Shown piece after piece: positions 16,289 through 24,529 of a stretch of 39,400 nt of DNA. The position numbers and the translations under genes were made by a program. Every line of letters starts with the position of its first letter. The stretch's first letter is position 1. The notes beneath the pieces are model-generated. The model made no database searches. It saw nothing but the letters and a program-made list of their open reading frames with translations, and was not told the DNA's origin. Origin of the DNA: Gammaproteobacteria bacterium (GTDB taxonomy: Bacteria; Pseudomonadota; Gammaproteobacteria; SZUA-229); NCBI GenBank assembly GCA_029882355.1, contig JAOUKV010000026.1:1-39400 (forward strand), written 5' to 3'.

Positions 16289-17734
16289 ATGTCAAAAAAT
16301 ATAGAAGATTTATACGCAACCGAAGATGCTTTGGGGTTAGGTAAGTTGGTACGCCAGGGTGAGGTCAGTGCACTTGAGCTTGTCGACGAATCAATACGCC
16401 GAATCGAACAGGTCAATCCACAACTTAACGCCGTAATTCACAAGGCCTACGATTTTGCACGCGAAACCGCGCAGGGGCCGCTGCCGGATGGCCTGTTCAA
16501 GGGTGTTCCTTATTTGGCAAAAGAATTAGCGACCATGTGGAATGGGCAGCCGACCACCAACAGCTGTGAGTATCTTAAAGACTTCGTTGCACCGCTCGAT
16601 CTCGAGATTGTCACCCGTATTAAAAAGGCCGGATTTATCCTGGTTGGCAAGAGTAATGCGCCGGAGTTTGGCTGGGCCATTACAACCGAACCGGAAATGT
16701 ACGGTGCCACTAATAATCCGTGGAAAGAAGGTATTACCGCAGGTGGTTCTTCGGGTGGATCATCGGTGGCGGTTGCCAGCCGCATGGTGCCATTGGCCGA
16801 GGGTTCAGATGGCGCAGGCTCGATACGCGTACCGGCATCGAATAATGGCCTGGTGGGTCTAAAACCCTCACGTGGTAGCTCCACTTTCGCCCCCGTCTGG
16901 GCTGACTACTGGCATGGTGCAGCACAGTTTCTCTGTGTCTCCCGCACCGTGCGCGATAGTGCCGCCTACTTTGATGCCATTTATGGCACGCTGCCAGGTG
17001 ACTCCTTTGCCGCACCCGAACGCGAGTCGGGCTTTTTTTTGGAGCAGACGAGAAAGAATCCGGGTAAATTACGCGTTGGTTTCACCACCCAGACACCCGA
17101 GGGACTACCGGTAGACCCAGAAGTCGTTGCTGCTGTCACACAAACCGCAGCACTTCTGGCAGAGCTGGGCCATGATGTCGAAGTCTATGACATGAGTTTT
17201 AATGCGACGCAGTTCTGGGAAAGCTATACCCGTATGACCGCTGTGGCCACCGCCGATAACTTCGACGTACTTAAGCAGTTTGTCGGCCACGAGGTAAGAG
17301 AGGATGAAGTCTCGGGCGTTATCTGGTCGATGCTGCAATACGGCGGTAGCCTTAGCGGGGTGCAACACTCCCAGGATATCGAGGCAGTAAAAATGGCCTC
17401 ACGACAGATAGCCTCAGAGATCGACCAGTATGATATCTATCTCACTCCCGTCATGCCCAACTTGCCACGCGCACTCGGCTACTACGACATGAACATGACC
17501 GATCACCTGGAATATAACCGCATCATGGGGGCCGATGCTGTCTTTATGTTCCCATTTAACATCTCCGGCCAACCGGCAATGACCGTGCCCATGCACTGGA
17601 CGCCTGACGGCATACCGGTAGGCGTACAAATGGTCGGGCGTAACAATGACGAAGCAACACTGATACAAGTGGCTGCCCAGCTAGAGCAGGCAAGACCGTG
17701 GAATGATAAACGTCCGCTGATTTGTAGTGTTTAA
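16289..17734 (+). CDS. Amidase-signature family hydrolase
   Basis: A 481-residue amidase of the usual family length. The Ser-cisSer-Lys triad is visible: Lys78 in GVPYLAKEL, the Gly/Ser-rich signature AGGSSGGSSVAVASR at 151-165 with the cis-Ser, and nucleophile Ser178 in SDGAGSIRVPAS. The C-terminus has the typical FNISGQPAMTVPMHW...GVPVGVQ-like block (GIPVGVQMVG). Such enzymes hydrolyse amides to acid and ammonia; the substrate is unknown. It is not GatA, because no gatB/gatC accompany it. The ammonia it may release would link it to the nitrogen genes, but that is inference. Its sequence is visibly richer in GC than the genes around it, which may mark transfer. The ribosome site is GAGGGACG before ATG. 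Confidence 0.9.
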   Translation: MSKNIEDLYATEDALGLGKLVRQGEVSALELVDESIRRIEQVNPQLNAVIHKAYDFARETAQGPLPDGLFKGVPYLAKELATMWNGQPTTNSCEYLKDFVAPLDLEIVTRIKKAGFILVGKSNAPEFGWAITTEPEMYGATNNPWKEGITAGGSSGGSSVAVASRMVPLAEGSDGAGSIRVPASNNGLVGLKPSRGSSTFAPVWADYWHGAAQFLCVSRTVRDSAAYFDAIYGTLPGDSFAAPERESGFFLEQTRKNPGKLRVGFTTQTPEGLPVDPEVVAAVTQTAALLAELGHDVEVYDMSFNATQFWESYTRMTAVATADNFDVLKQFVGHEVREDEVSGVIWSMLQYGGSLSGVQHSQDIEAVKMASRQIASEIDQYDIYLTPVMPNLPRALGYYDMNMTDHLEYNRIMGADAVFMFPFNISGQPAMTVPMHWTPDGIPVGVQMVGRNNDEATLIQVAAQLEQARPWNDKRPLICSV

Positions 17735-17777
17735 ATAAAACTGAGATTAATTTTGTGAGAAAAAGGAGACGATTACA

Positions 17778-18170
17778 ATGAAAAGAAGAAGCTTTATAAC
17801 TGCACTACTCGGTCTGGCTGGCAGCAGCACTGTTACCGCCAGTTATGCTCGCAGCCAGTCCAAACCCAAATCACTACTGATCCAGCAATCCAAAGTGTCA
17901 GGTTTCCAATATCACGTTGGAGTGCAGCTGTACTCCGAATTCAAACTCGGCGACACACTCACCTTGAAACGCGCACCACAAAACGCTTTTGATAAACATG
18001 CTGTTGAAGTTCACTGGCGTAGCCATATGATAGGCCACATCCCCAGCATTCAGAATACTGCCATCAGCCAAATGATGGATCGCGGTGAACAACTCACCGC
18101 TAATATTTCACAGCTGAATCAGTCAGATGTCCCATGGCAAAAATTACAACTAGCCGTGTTCTGTGGGTAG
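17778..18170 (+). CDS. Tat-exported HIRAN-domain protein
   Basis: A 130-residue protein. The N-terminus MKRRSFITALLGLAGSSTVTASYA is a twin-arginine signal peptide (KRRSFI followed by a moderately hydrophobic stretch). The rest, about residues 37-118, is a HIRAN domain: VSGFQYHVG, then GDTLTLKRAPQNAFDKHAVEVHW and MIGHIPSIQNTAISQMMD. HIRAN domains in eukaryotic and bacterial DNA-repair helicases bind single-stranded DNA 3' ends; a stand-alone exported one has no established role. The ribosome site AAGGAG precedes ATG 17778. The gene is 43 bases after the amidase on the same strand and may be co-transcribed. Confidence 0.85.
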   Translation: MKRRSFITALLGLAGSSTVTASYARSQSKPKSLLIQQSKVSGFQYHVGVQLYSEFKLGDTLTLKRAPQNAFDKHAVEVHWRSHMIGHIPSIQNTAISQMMDRGEQLTANISQLNQSDVPWQKLQLAVFCG

Positions 18171-18193
18171 CAACACACAGCAATAACTAATCA

Positions 18194-18224
18194 CCGCCTT
18201 TTCTCCAGTTGCGAGAGAGGGCGG
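18194..18224. other. Strong hairpin after the HIRAN gene
   Basis: CCGCCTTTTCTC (18194-18205) and GAGAGAGGGCGG (18213-18224) form a 12-position stem with two G-U pairs and a 7-base loop. No T run follows, so it is not a classical terminator; it may stabilise the 3' end. The rest of the gap to 18386 shows nothing else. Confidence 0.45.
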
Positions 18225-18386
18225 CAAATAAATCAAGAAAAACCAGCACCAGTCTCCATTATTAAATAACTTTATTACATAACATAAAAACTGTTCACGG
18301 GTTCCGTTTAATTTCATCTGGGCTACGGCATGGCCTTACACATTACCTCACAGGGACATTGGCTCAGCCGCAATCATTGTCATTAA

Positions 18387-19553
18387 TTAATCCTGACGAA
18401 GTGCCGAATCTCCAGCAATGGTCGTTGGGTGTTTCAGCACTACCCAATAAGTAGAAATAATGAACGAGACAATGGTGGCTATTTGAATCACCATGGCGCT
18501 GTCACCCGATAATACACCCATCGATAAAGCCGAGAAAACTATTAGCAGAGAGAATTCACTAGATTGAGCCAGACGTGCTGCAAGTTCAGTGGATAGTTTT
18601 TCAGATTCACCCGCGCGTTTGAAGGCGAAACGAAATAGTAGAGCTTTAAAGGGAACCAGGAGTGCGCCAAATAAAATTGCCGCAATCAGCAGCTTAATAT
18701 CCAGATTAAAATGAAGTGATGCACCAACAGCAAAAAAGAAAAGAATCAAAAAGAACTCTCTTAAAGGCTTGAGATGCTCGGCGATAGACCTGGCGACAAT
18801 GCATGAGCCGATAGAAATTCCAGCAACAAAAGCACCGAGCTCGTATGAAAGCCCAAGTGCGTAGGCAACCTCAGCCCACAACAAACACCAGGCCAGCGTC
18901 GCAACAAAAGTGTATTCCTGAATAACATCAAATTTCTGCAATAGAGGTGTCATAACAAAACGCACACCAAGAAAAGCTAGTAAACATAAAGCAGCAAGTT
19001 TGGCGATGAGAACAATAAAAGTAACCCAGACATTATTGCTGCTATCGCCTGTAATAAAAAGAATAACAAGGATGGCAAGAATGTCCTGAAGCAAAAGTAC
19101 GCTGGTCATAATCTCGCCAGTGCGTTTGTGATGAAGCGTTGTTGTGGGTATTAGCTTCAGCCCTATAACCGTGCTTGAAAACATCATAGCAGCGCCAAAA
19201 ATGAGTGAGCTATTCAGGTCAAAATCAATAAGCAGGCCGAACATAATAGAAACAAGTCCGAATGATAGAGAGGTGAAAAGTGTAAGCAGAGAAGTTTCCT
19301 TGAATAAACCTATCAGTCTTTCTGGTTGGAGATTAAGACCAATGAGGAAGAGTAGAAGAATAACGCCGAGATGAGATATTTGCTCAATATGACCAGTGGT
19401 CTGGATAAGAGCAAAGCCACTAGGTCCTGCAACAACACCAATGGCGATGTAGGCAATAATAATCGGCTGTTTAGCATACAGAAATAGTGTGCCAAGCACG
19501 GCGGCACCAATAATGATAACGCCAAGATCAAAAATGATGCTTTCAAGATTCAT
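18387..19553 (-). CDS. CPA2-family cation/proton antiporter, membrane domain only
   Basis: A 388-residue integral membrane protein with about 12-13 hydrophobic segments. Family marks are the N-terminal IIGAAVLGTLFLYAKQPIIIAYIAIG (Kef/CPA2), GPSGFAL, a hydrophobic block FLIGLNLQPERL, SSTVIGLKLIPTT and LLLQDILAILVILF, which contains the ion-path Gln-Asp. It stops after the exchanger domain and lacks the TrkA-N/RCK domain that regulates KefB/KefC. It probably exchanges K+ or Na+ for protons. The gene stands alone on the minus strand. The N-terminus has no separate signal peptide. Confidence 0.9.
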   Translation of the reverse strand: MNLESIIFDLGVIIIGAAVLGTLFLYAKQPIIIAYIAIGVVAGPSGFALIQTTGHIEQISHLGVILLLFLIGLNLQPERLIGLFKETSLLTLFTSLSFGLVSIMFGLLIDFDLNSSLIFGAAMMFSSTVIGLKLIPTTTLHHKRTGEIMTSVLLLQDILAILVILFITGDSSNNVWVTFIVLIAKLAALCLLAFLGVRFVMTPLLQKFDVIQEYTFVATLAWCLLWAEVAYALGLSYELGAFVAGISIGSCIVARSIAEHLKPLREFFLILFFFAVGASLHFNLDIKLLIAAILFGALLVPFKALLFRFAFKRAGESEKLSTELAARLAQSSEFSLLIVFSALSMGVLSGDSAMVIQIATIVSFIISTYWVVLKHPTTIAGDSALRQD

Positions 19554-19637
19554 TATAAAAGACAGCGAGAGTTGGGGGTATGTTTGATCAATTCATTGTA
19601 CCTTCTGGTTAATATCGTTTTTCCATAAAAACAAATT

Positions 19638-19913
19638 TTACGGCCTTGTGCGTTCGATCAGGCATTCATATGAACCGGTGGTAAATTCACGGCAGACCAG
19701 TGGGCGCTTCTGGTAAATCATACAATCCATGTTATTTCTATTAAGGGCAGCACACCAGCCATCATCCAGTCGCAGCATGGTTCTTCCGCCCCATTCATCG
19801 GTGGCGATAAAATGTTCAGGTACGCCCGTTTCAGTCAGTAAGAATACCTCAAGACGGCAGCAGCTCGCCTGGCAGGTTGAGCAGGTTACTTCGGTCAAAT
19901 CAGTTTGTGTCAT
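19638..19913 (-). CDS. YkgJ-family cysteine cluster protein
   Basis: A 91-residue soluble protein with eight Cys. The start has CSTCQASCCRLEVFL (four Cys), the middle has DGWCAALNRNNMDC and the end has RPLVCREFTTGSYEC. This is the YkgJ/CxxCxxxCC family, described as zinc- or iron-chelating, of uncertain function. It ends with a conserved RPLVCREF, where family members have RPxxCRxF. It is transcribed away from the type III glutamine synthetase; the 40-bp palindrome at 19953 lies 40 bases upstream of its start and could affect it too. Confidence 0.85.
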   Translation of the reverse strand: MTQTDLTEVTCSTCQASCCRLEVFLLTETGVPEHFIATDEWGGRTMLRLDDGWCAALNRNNMDCMIYQKRPLVCREFTTGSYECLIERTRP

Positions 19914-19952
19914 ACTGCACTCTTGTATAAGTCAAAAAACACACTTTTTTCC

Positions 19953-19992
19953 GCACTCAATTGGTGCGTGTGCGCACCAATTGAGTGCGGCG
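19953..19992. promoter_or_regulatory. Perfect 40-bp palindrome made of two NtrC enhancer sites
   Basis: The left arm, 19953-19970, is an exact 18-base reverse complement of the right arm, 19975-19992, around TGTG. Each arm contains a full NtrC-type dyad: GCACTCAATTGGTGC at 19955-19969 and GCACCAATTGAGTGC at 19976-19990, both matching GCACY-N5-RGTGC. Their centres are 21 bp apart, two helical turns, the spacing that lets two NtrC dimers cooperate. They lie about 157 and 178 bases upstream of the start expected from the sigma-54 promoter at 20113-20129. Confidence 0.85.
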
Positions 19993-20112
19993 TTTATAGG
20001 TGAAGCGTAACCAAAAAAATTAAAAAAGTGCGCTTTATGTCGAATAGCGGCCATTTGATGCTTTTTCTAATCAGTTTCAGCCTGGTTGTACAATATGAAA
20101 CCACAAAAAAAA

Positions 20113-20129
20113 CTGGTTCGATATTTGCA
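20113..20129 (+). promoter_or_regulatory. Sigma-54 promoter of the type III glutamine synthetase
   Basis: CTGGTTCGATATTTGCA matches RpoN promoters at TGG, CG and TTGCA with exact spacing. The expected start is near 20140, with a leader of about 160 bases. The rest of the gap 19914-20303 holds the NtrC palindrome and no gene. Confidence 0.7.
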
Positions 20130-20303
20130 TTGATCTGTTCTGACATATAATAACGCTATCATGAATCAACGTATTATTAGATATAACGTTTGAGAAACAA
20201 AGCTATTTTCCGGCAACGGCAGCTTATCATCGGTAGTTTTTTGTTAGACAAATAATACTGATAGTACATTTTAATTTAGTAATATAATTTTGAGGAAAAC
20301 GTA

Positions 20304-22481
20304 ATGAGTGGAAATGAATCTCGCGTGCAGGCAATTTATCAAATCACCAACCGCGAACCAACACCTGTAGAAACGCCTGAGCCACTTTCTAAGATCTGGG
20401 CATGCGACGTCTTCAACCTGGCAAAAATGGAAGAGTCGCTTTCCAAGAATGCCTTTAAGGCTATAAAAAATACAGTGCAGACAGGTGCGCAGTTGGATGC
20501 AGCTACTGCAGATATCGTTGCTGCGGCGATGAAGGAATGGGCTATTTCAAAAGGCGTTAAGTTCTTCTCACACATTTTCTACCCGATGACTAACATCACG
20601 GCTGAAAAGCATGATGGTTTTATGGTTACCAATTCTGATGGTGCTGCGATTACTGAATTCACCGGCAGTCTGCTGATTAAGGGCGAACCAGATGGCTCAT
20701 CATTCCCTAATGGCAGTATCCGTATGACTAATGCGGCGCGTGGTTACACTGCCTGGGATCCAACCAGCCCTGTTTACATCATGCACACTGATAACGGCTC
20801 AACATTGATGATCCCTTGTGTGTTTATGTCATGGACAGGCGAAGCGCTTGATAAAAAAATTCCACTATTACGTTCTAACGATGCCATGAACAAGGCAGGT
20901 CAGAGATTACTTTCTGTAATGGGCGAAACCGAAATTGCACCACTTAACTCAAGCTGTGGTGCTGAGCAGGAATATTTCCTGGTTGATTCTAACTTTGCCA
21001 ACAGTCGTCCAGACCTGTTATTGGCGGGACGTACCCTATTTGGTGCAGCACCTGCTAAAGGCCAGCAGTTTGATGACCATTACTTCGGCGCTATTCCGGC
21101 ACGTGTTCAGGTTTACATGCAGGATCTTGAAGATCAGTTGTACCGTCTAGGTATCCCTGCTAAAACACACCACAACGAAGTCGCACCAGGGCAGTTTGAA
21201 ATTGCACCTTACTTTGAGGCAGCCAATGTAGCAGCTGATCATCAACAAATGATGATGACTTTACTGAAATCTACAGCAAAGAAACATGGTTTCATCTGTC
21301 TGTTACATGAGAAACCATTTGCAGGTGTTAATGGCTCCGGCAAACACGTTAACTGGTCAGTCGGTAACTCAACACAGGGTAATTTGCTTGATCCAGGTAG
21401 CACACCGCATGACAATCTGAACTTCCTGTTATTCTGCGGTGCTGTTATTCGCGGCGTTCATTTGCACGGTCCTTTGTTGCGTGCTGTGATTGCATCTGCA
21501 TCAAATGACCACCGTCTGGGTGCTAACGAAGCGCCCCCAGCAATTCTTTCTGTTTATCTGGGCGATCAGCTGGAAAAAGTATTCCAGGATATCAAAGATG
21601 GCAAACTGGCTACCAGTAAAACTGGTGGTTTGATGAAATCTGGTCTTTCTCAGATTCTTCATTTTGAACGTGATCCTGGTGATCGTAACCGTACTTCACC
21701 CTTTGCCTTCACCGGTAATCGTTTTGAATTCCGTGCGGTAGGTTCATCGCAGTCTGTATCAGGTCCATTAGTTGCGATGAATACCATGCTAGCTGATTCG
21801 CTTAACTGGATTGCTGACAAACTGGAAGCAAAATTGAAGAAAAAAGGCGCAGATCAGGCTGATGCCGTATTTGCGGTTTTGAAAGAGCTTATGGGTGAAC
21901 ATGGTAATGCAGTATTTGGTGGTGATGGTTATTCAGAAGAATGGCACAAAGCCGCCGTTGAAGAACGTGGCTTAAAGAACATACCAACAACTGCAGATGC
22001 GCTACCAGCATTACGCGAAAAATCAGTAAAAGAACTTTTCAAAAAAACCGGTGTATTAACCCCTGTTGAACTGGAAAGTCGCTATGAAGTTTATGCAGAG
22101 CAATACATTCTTTCTATCGAAGTTGAAGCCAAGCTGGTTGTTGATATGGCTAAAACAACGATATACCCTGCTGCTGTTCAATATCTGTTCGAGCTATCGA
22201 GCACAAGTTCAAGTCTGGTAGAAATGGGTATTGAATTTGACAATTCAGTAGCGAAAAATGTTGCGGCTGAAGCCAATGCAATGATGGCAGCGGTTGAAAA
22301 ATTAAGTGCAGCTATGGAGAAAGAAAATTTCTCAAATACAGAAAAGCATATGCAGCACTGCGCTTATGTGATTCGTGGCCTGATGGATGAAGTGCGTGTA
22401 CATGCTGACGTACTGGAGACAGAAGTCGCTGATGAGCTATGGCCACTACCTAAGTACCGTGAAATGCTGTTTATTAAATAA
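20304..22481 (+). CDS. glnN: Type III glutamine synthetase
   Basis: A 725-residue protein, the length of GS-III and far longer than GS-I. Class marks: KGVKFFSHIFYPMTN and an N-terminal extension, then FTGSLLIKGEPDGSSFPNG, EQEYFLVD for the metal site, HHNEVAPGQFEIAP, the ATP/glutamate block NGSGKHVNWSV, and RNRTSPFAFTGNRFEFRAVGSSQS. GS-III is best known from Bacteroidetes and cyanobacteria and forms double-ring dodecamers. It lacks the adenylation Tyr loop of GlnA, so transcription control matters more. The tandem NtrC sites and sigma-54 promoter upstream predict strong induction under nitrogen limitation. ATG 20304 follows GAGGAAAA at a good distance. A terminator follows. Confidence 0.95.
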   Translation: MSGNESRVQAIYQITNREPTPVETPEPLSKIWACDVFNLAKMEESLSKNAFKAIKNTVQTGAQLDAATADIVAAAMKEWAISKGVKFFSHIFYPMTNITAEKHDGFMVTNSDGAAITEFTGSLLIKGEPDGSSFPNGSIRMTNAARGYTAWDPTSPVYIMHTDNGSTLMIPCVFMSWTGEALDKKIPLLRSNDAMNKAGQRLLSVMGETEIAPLNSSCGAEQEYFLVDSNFANSRPDLLLAGRTLFGAAPAKGQQFDDHYFGAIPARVQVYMQDLEDQLYRLGIPAKTHHNEVAPGQFEIAPYFEAANVAADHQQMMMTLLKSTAKKHGFICLLHEKPFAGVNGSGKHVNWSVGNSTQGNLLDPGSTPHDNLNFLLFCGAVIRGVHLHGPLLRAVIASASNDHRLGANEAPPAILSVYLGDQLEKVFQDIKDGKLATSKTGGLMKSGLSQILHFERDPGDRNRTSPFAFTGNRFEFRAVGSSQSVSGPLVAMNTMLADSLNWIADKLEAKLKKKGADQADAVFAVLKELMGEHGNAVFGGDGYSEEWHKAAVEERGLKNIPTTADALPALREKSVKELFKKTGVLTPVELESRYEVYAEQYILSIEVEAKLVVDMAKTTIYPAAVQYLFELSSTSSSLVEMGIEFDNSVAKNVAAEANAMMAAVEKLSAAMEKENFSNTEKHMQHCAYVIRGLMDEVRVHADVLETEVADELWPLPKYREMLFIK

Positions 22482-22511
22482 ACCTAATCGTTAATTTAAA
22501 ACAGATAAAAG

Positions 22512-22537
22512 GGCCGCTTTATTAGCGGCCTTTTTTT
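22512..22537 (+). terminator. Intrinsic terminator after the type III glutamine synthetase
   Basis: GGCCGCT (22512-22518) pairs with AGCGGCC (22524-22530) around a 5-base loop, followed by seven T. Confidence 0.92.
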
Positions 22538-22643
22538 ATTCATATTTGCCCTACCGTAAATAGAGCGATTTCAGTTATATTAGGTACAGTAGCACTCACA
22601 CGTTTCGCCTGCCTTACCCATACAAAAAATACTGGAGAATTAA

Positions 22644-22865
22644 ATGAGTAATAATCTAATGATACTGCCCGCAAACAAAGCTGCGGACATTCGCCTGATA
22701 CAAATACCAGAAGACATAGAGGAGCACGAAGCCTACCGTTACGTCACTGGCTTAATTGCAAAAGTCGAAGAGAGCTCAGACTATAGCTGGGATGACGTTT
22801 TAGATTTACTGGAAGAAAGAGGGTTCGAAGCGGTTGATTTTGTGTTGGGACCTTCGCTGGACTAA
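22644..22865 (+). CDS. Small acidic protein of unknown function
   Basis: A 73-residue soluble protein with a clear ribosome site (GGAGA) before ATG 22644. I do not recognise it. It is acidic, begins MSNNLMILPANKAADIRLIQIP, and has a helical centre (EEHEAYRYVTGLIAKVEES) followed by SWDDVLDLLEERGFEAVDFVLG. There are no Cys and no membrane span. It is separated from the glutamine synthetase by a terminator, so it has its own promoter in 22540-22640. A small regulator or adaptor is possible; nothing visible proves it. Confidence 0.65.
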   Translation: MSNNLMILPANKAADIRLIQIPEDIEEHEAYRYVTGLIAKVEESSDYSWDDVLDLLEERGFEAVDFVLGPSLD

Positions 22866-22995
22866 AGCTGACATTTATAAATCCTTCTATTTCACCAACA
22901 GATCTTTTTTTGATATGCATTAATCAACATCTAATAATCAGGGGGAGGCTTCAAAATCTAGCATGCTAGCTCAGGGTGTTATGTGAAGCGTTTTG

Positions 22996-23253
22996 TTAGG
23001 TCTGTGGTGGCTCATCTTGCTCTGTGGGATGAGAAGCACCAGTGTACTTAAAAATGAGTTTGCTAAAGGGTTTGTTCATTGGGCGAAAAACATAAGCTGC
23101 AGCAGCAGGCATTATGCCGTAGAAAAACATTTCTTCATTGTCCTGAGCGACAAATAGTACTAATACAACGATAATGATAACGGTGATCAGGCAATAAATA
23201 GCCCATGCCATCCTGGTATAGGAAATATACTTGTCATTTTGATTGTCTGTCAT
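22996..23253 (-). CDS. Small membrane protein of unknown function
   Basis: An 85-residue protein with a hydrophilic N-terminus, a strong span at about residues 17-38 (YCLITVIIIVVLVLFVAQ) and a second, weaker one at 44-58 (FYGIMPAAAAYVFRP), then a polar C-terminus rich in Pro and acidic residues. AGGAAT lies a little upstream of ATG 23253 on the minus strand. I recognise no family. It stands alone between gaps; the 272 bases on its left-hand promoter side (23254-23525) contain no other gene. Confidence 0.55.
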   Translation of the reverse strand: MTDNQNDKYISYTRMAWAIYCLITVIIIVVLVLFVAQDNEEMFFYGIMPAAAAYVFRPMNKPFSKLIFKYTGASHPTEQDEPPQT

Positions 23254-23525
23254 GTTCTTCGATTCCTGATAATTCTCATTGGAATTACATCATTATTGTT
23301 TATACATATTACGTAATTTGTAGATTGCCTTCTAAGTCTACCTATTTCAATATTTAAGCGCAAAAAACGATTAAATATAAGCAGTTATTAATGTACTAGC
23401 TAAAAGAACATAACAGAGGCAGTTTTGATTTTTGCCTATCTGCTTACCAATAAAAAACCCTCCAATTTTCAGTTTCAATTCACACTCGCTTTGTACTCTT
23501 ACCTCAAAGAATATGGGAGTACGAT

Positions 23526-24095
23526 ATGAACACTATAAATCAAATCAAGGTATGGGATCCACTAGTACGGATTTTTCACTGGTCGCTGGCGAGTGCATTT
23601 TTTATTGTTTATCTAACTGAAGATGACTGGCTGGATATTCATGTTTTTGCTGGTTACACGATCGCAGGGCTGATTGTATTTCGACTGCTCTGGGGATTGA
23701 TTGGTACGCGACATGCTCGCTTCAGCGACTTTGTGCGGCCGCCACGTGAGGTGTTAGCTTATATAAAGGATATGGCAAGTTTTCACCCTAAGCGTTACAT
23801 CGGGCATAACCCGGCCGGTGGTGCAATGGTGTTGGCTTTGTTGTTGAGTTTGGTGATGACGGTGCTGACCGGGCTGTCGGTTTATGGCGCTGAAGAAATG
23901 GCGGGGCCATTGGCTGGTTTGTTTGCCCATGCTCCTAAGTTTCTAGGCGATGTATTTGAAGAGCTGCATGAGTTCTTTGCCAATTTCACCTTGTTTCTGG
24001 TGGTGTTTCATGTGGTCGGTGTGGTGCTGGCTAGTTTGCAGCACGGTGAGAATCTGGTGCGCTCGATGATCAACGGCAAGAAGAAGGCTGAATAG
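23526..24095 (+). CDS. Cytochrome b561-type membrane subunit of the SHP/DHC operon
   Basis: A 189-residue cytochrome b of the Ni-Fe hydrogenase/b561 type with four main spans. The start KVWDPLVRIFHWSLASAFF gives a haem-ligand His18, IHVFAGYTIAG gives His39, and the fourth-span region (LFLVVFHVVGVVLAS) gives a further His. Such proteins pass electrons between the quinone pool and periplasmic cytochromes c. It heads an operon with an SHP-like and a diheme cytochrome, the gene set known from Rhodobacter and Shewanella for SHP, DHC and cytochrome b. ATG 23526 follows GGGAGTACG. Confidence 0.88.
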   Translation: MNTINQIKVWDPLVRIFHWSLASAFFIVYLTEDDWLDIHVFAGYTIAGLIVFRLLWGLIGTRHARFSDFVRPPREVLAYIKDMASFHPKRYIGHNPAGGAMVLALLLSLVMTVLTGLSVYGAEEMAGPLAGLFAHAPKFLGDVFEELHEFFANFTLFLVVFHVVGVVLASLQHGENLVRSMINGKKKAE

Positions 24096-24115
24096 AATTC
24101 AATAGAGAGGAATGA

Positions 24116-24529
24116 ATGATGAAAATATTAACAACAGTAATGACGGCTAGTGTGCTGTTACTTGCGCAGTCGGCCAGTGCCAGTCCGGCGGTGGATGCCA
24201 TGTTGAAAGTTTATAGCGATGCCGGTGCAGGGCCTTTTAGCGCTGAAGCTGGTCAGCGTATGTGGGCCGAAACTCATAACAATGCGCAGGCTCCAGTCGA
24301 GCGTCGTTGTAGCAGTTGTCACACGAATAATCTGAGAAGTGACGGGAAACACGTCAAAACTCAAAAGCCGATTAAGCCAATGGCACCGAGTATTAATGCT
24401 GAACGCTTAAGTGATACAAAAAAAATCGAGAAGTGGTTTATGCGTAATTGCAAGTGGACGCTTGGCCGTGAATGTAGTGCGCAGGAGAAAGGCGACTTTC
24501 TTCTTTATATACAGAAATCAGGAGTATAG
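24116..24529 (+). CDS. SHP-like oxygen-binding cytochrome c (DUF1924)
   Basis: A 137-residue exported monohaem cytochrome c. The signal peptide ends near ASVLLLAQSASA; the haem site is CSSCH at 65-69. The C-terminal block WFMRNCKWTLGRECSAQEKGDF (read as WFMRNC at 107-112, GREC at 117-120) has two Cys for a probable disulfide and an Asn111 placed where SHP, the sphaeroides haem protein, uses an Asn as a displaceable sixth haem ligand. SHP binds oxygen and nitric oxide; its physiological role is not settled. Family membership is from recalled signatures and operon context. The ribosome site AGAGAGG precedes ATG 24116/24119. Confidence 0.8.
   Translation: MMKILTTVMTASVLLLAQSASASPAVDAMLKVYSDAGAGPFSAEAGQRMWAETHNNAQAPVERRCSSCHTNNLRSDGKHVKTQKPIKPMAPSINAERLSDTKKIEKWFMRNCKWTLGRECSAQEKGDFLLYIQKSGV

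Noticed and set aside
16289-17734. Amidase as GatA of the tRNA amidotransferase
   Set aside because: No gatB or gatC accompanies it and the length and neighbours fit a general amidase.
18194-18224. Terminator after the HIRAN gene
   Set aside because: The stem is strong but no T run follows on either strand, so it is listed as a hairpin only.
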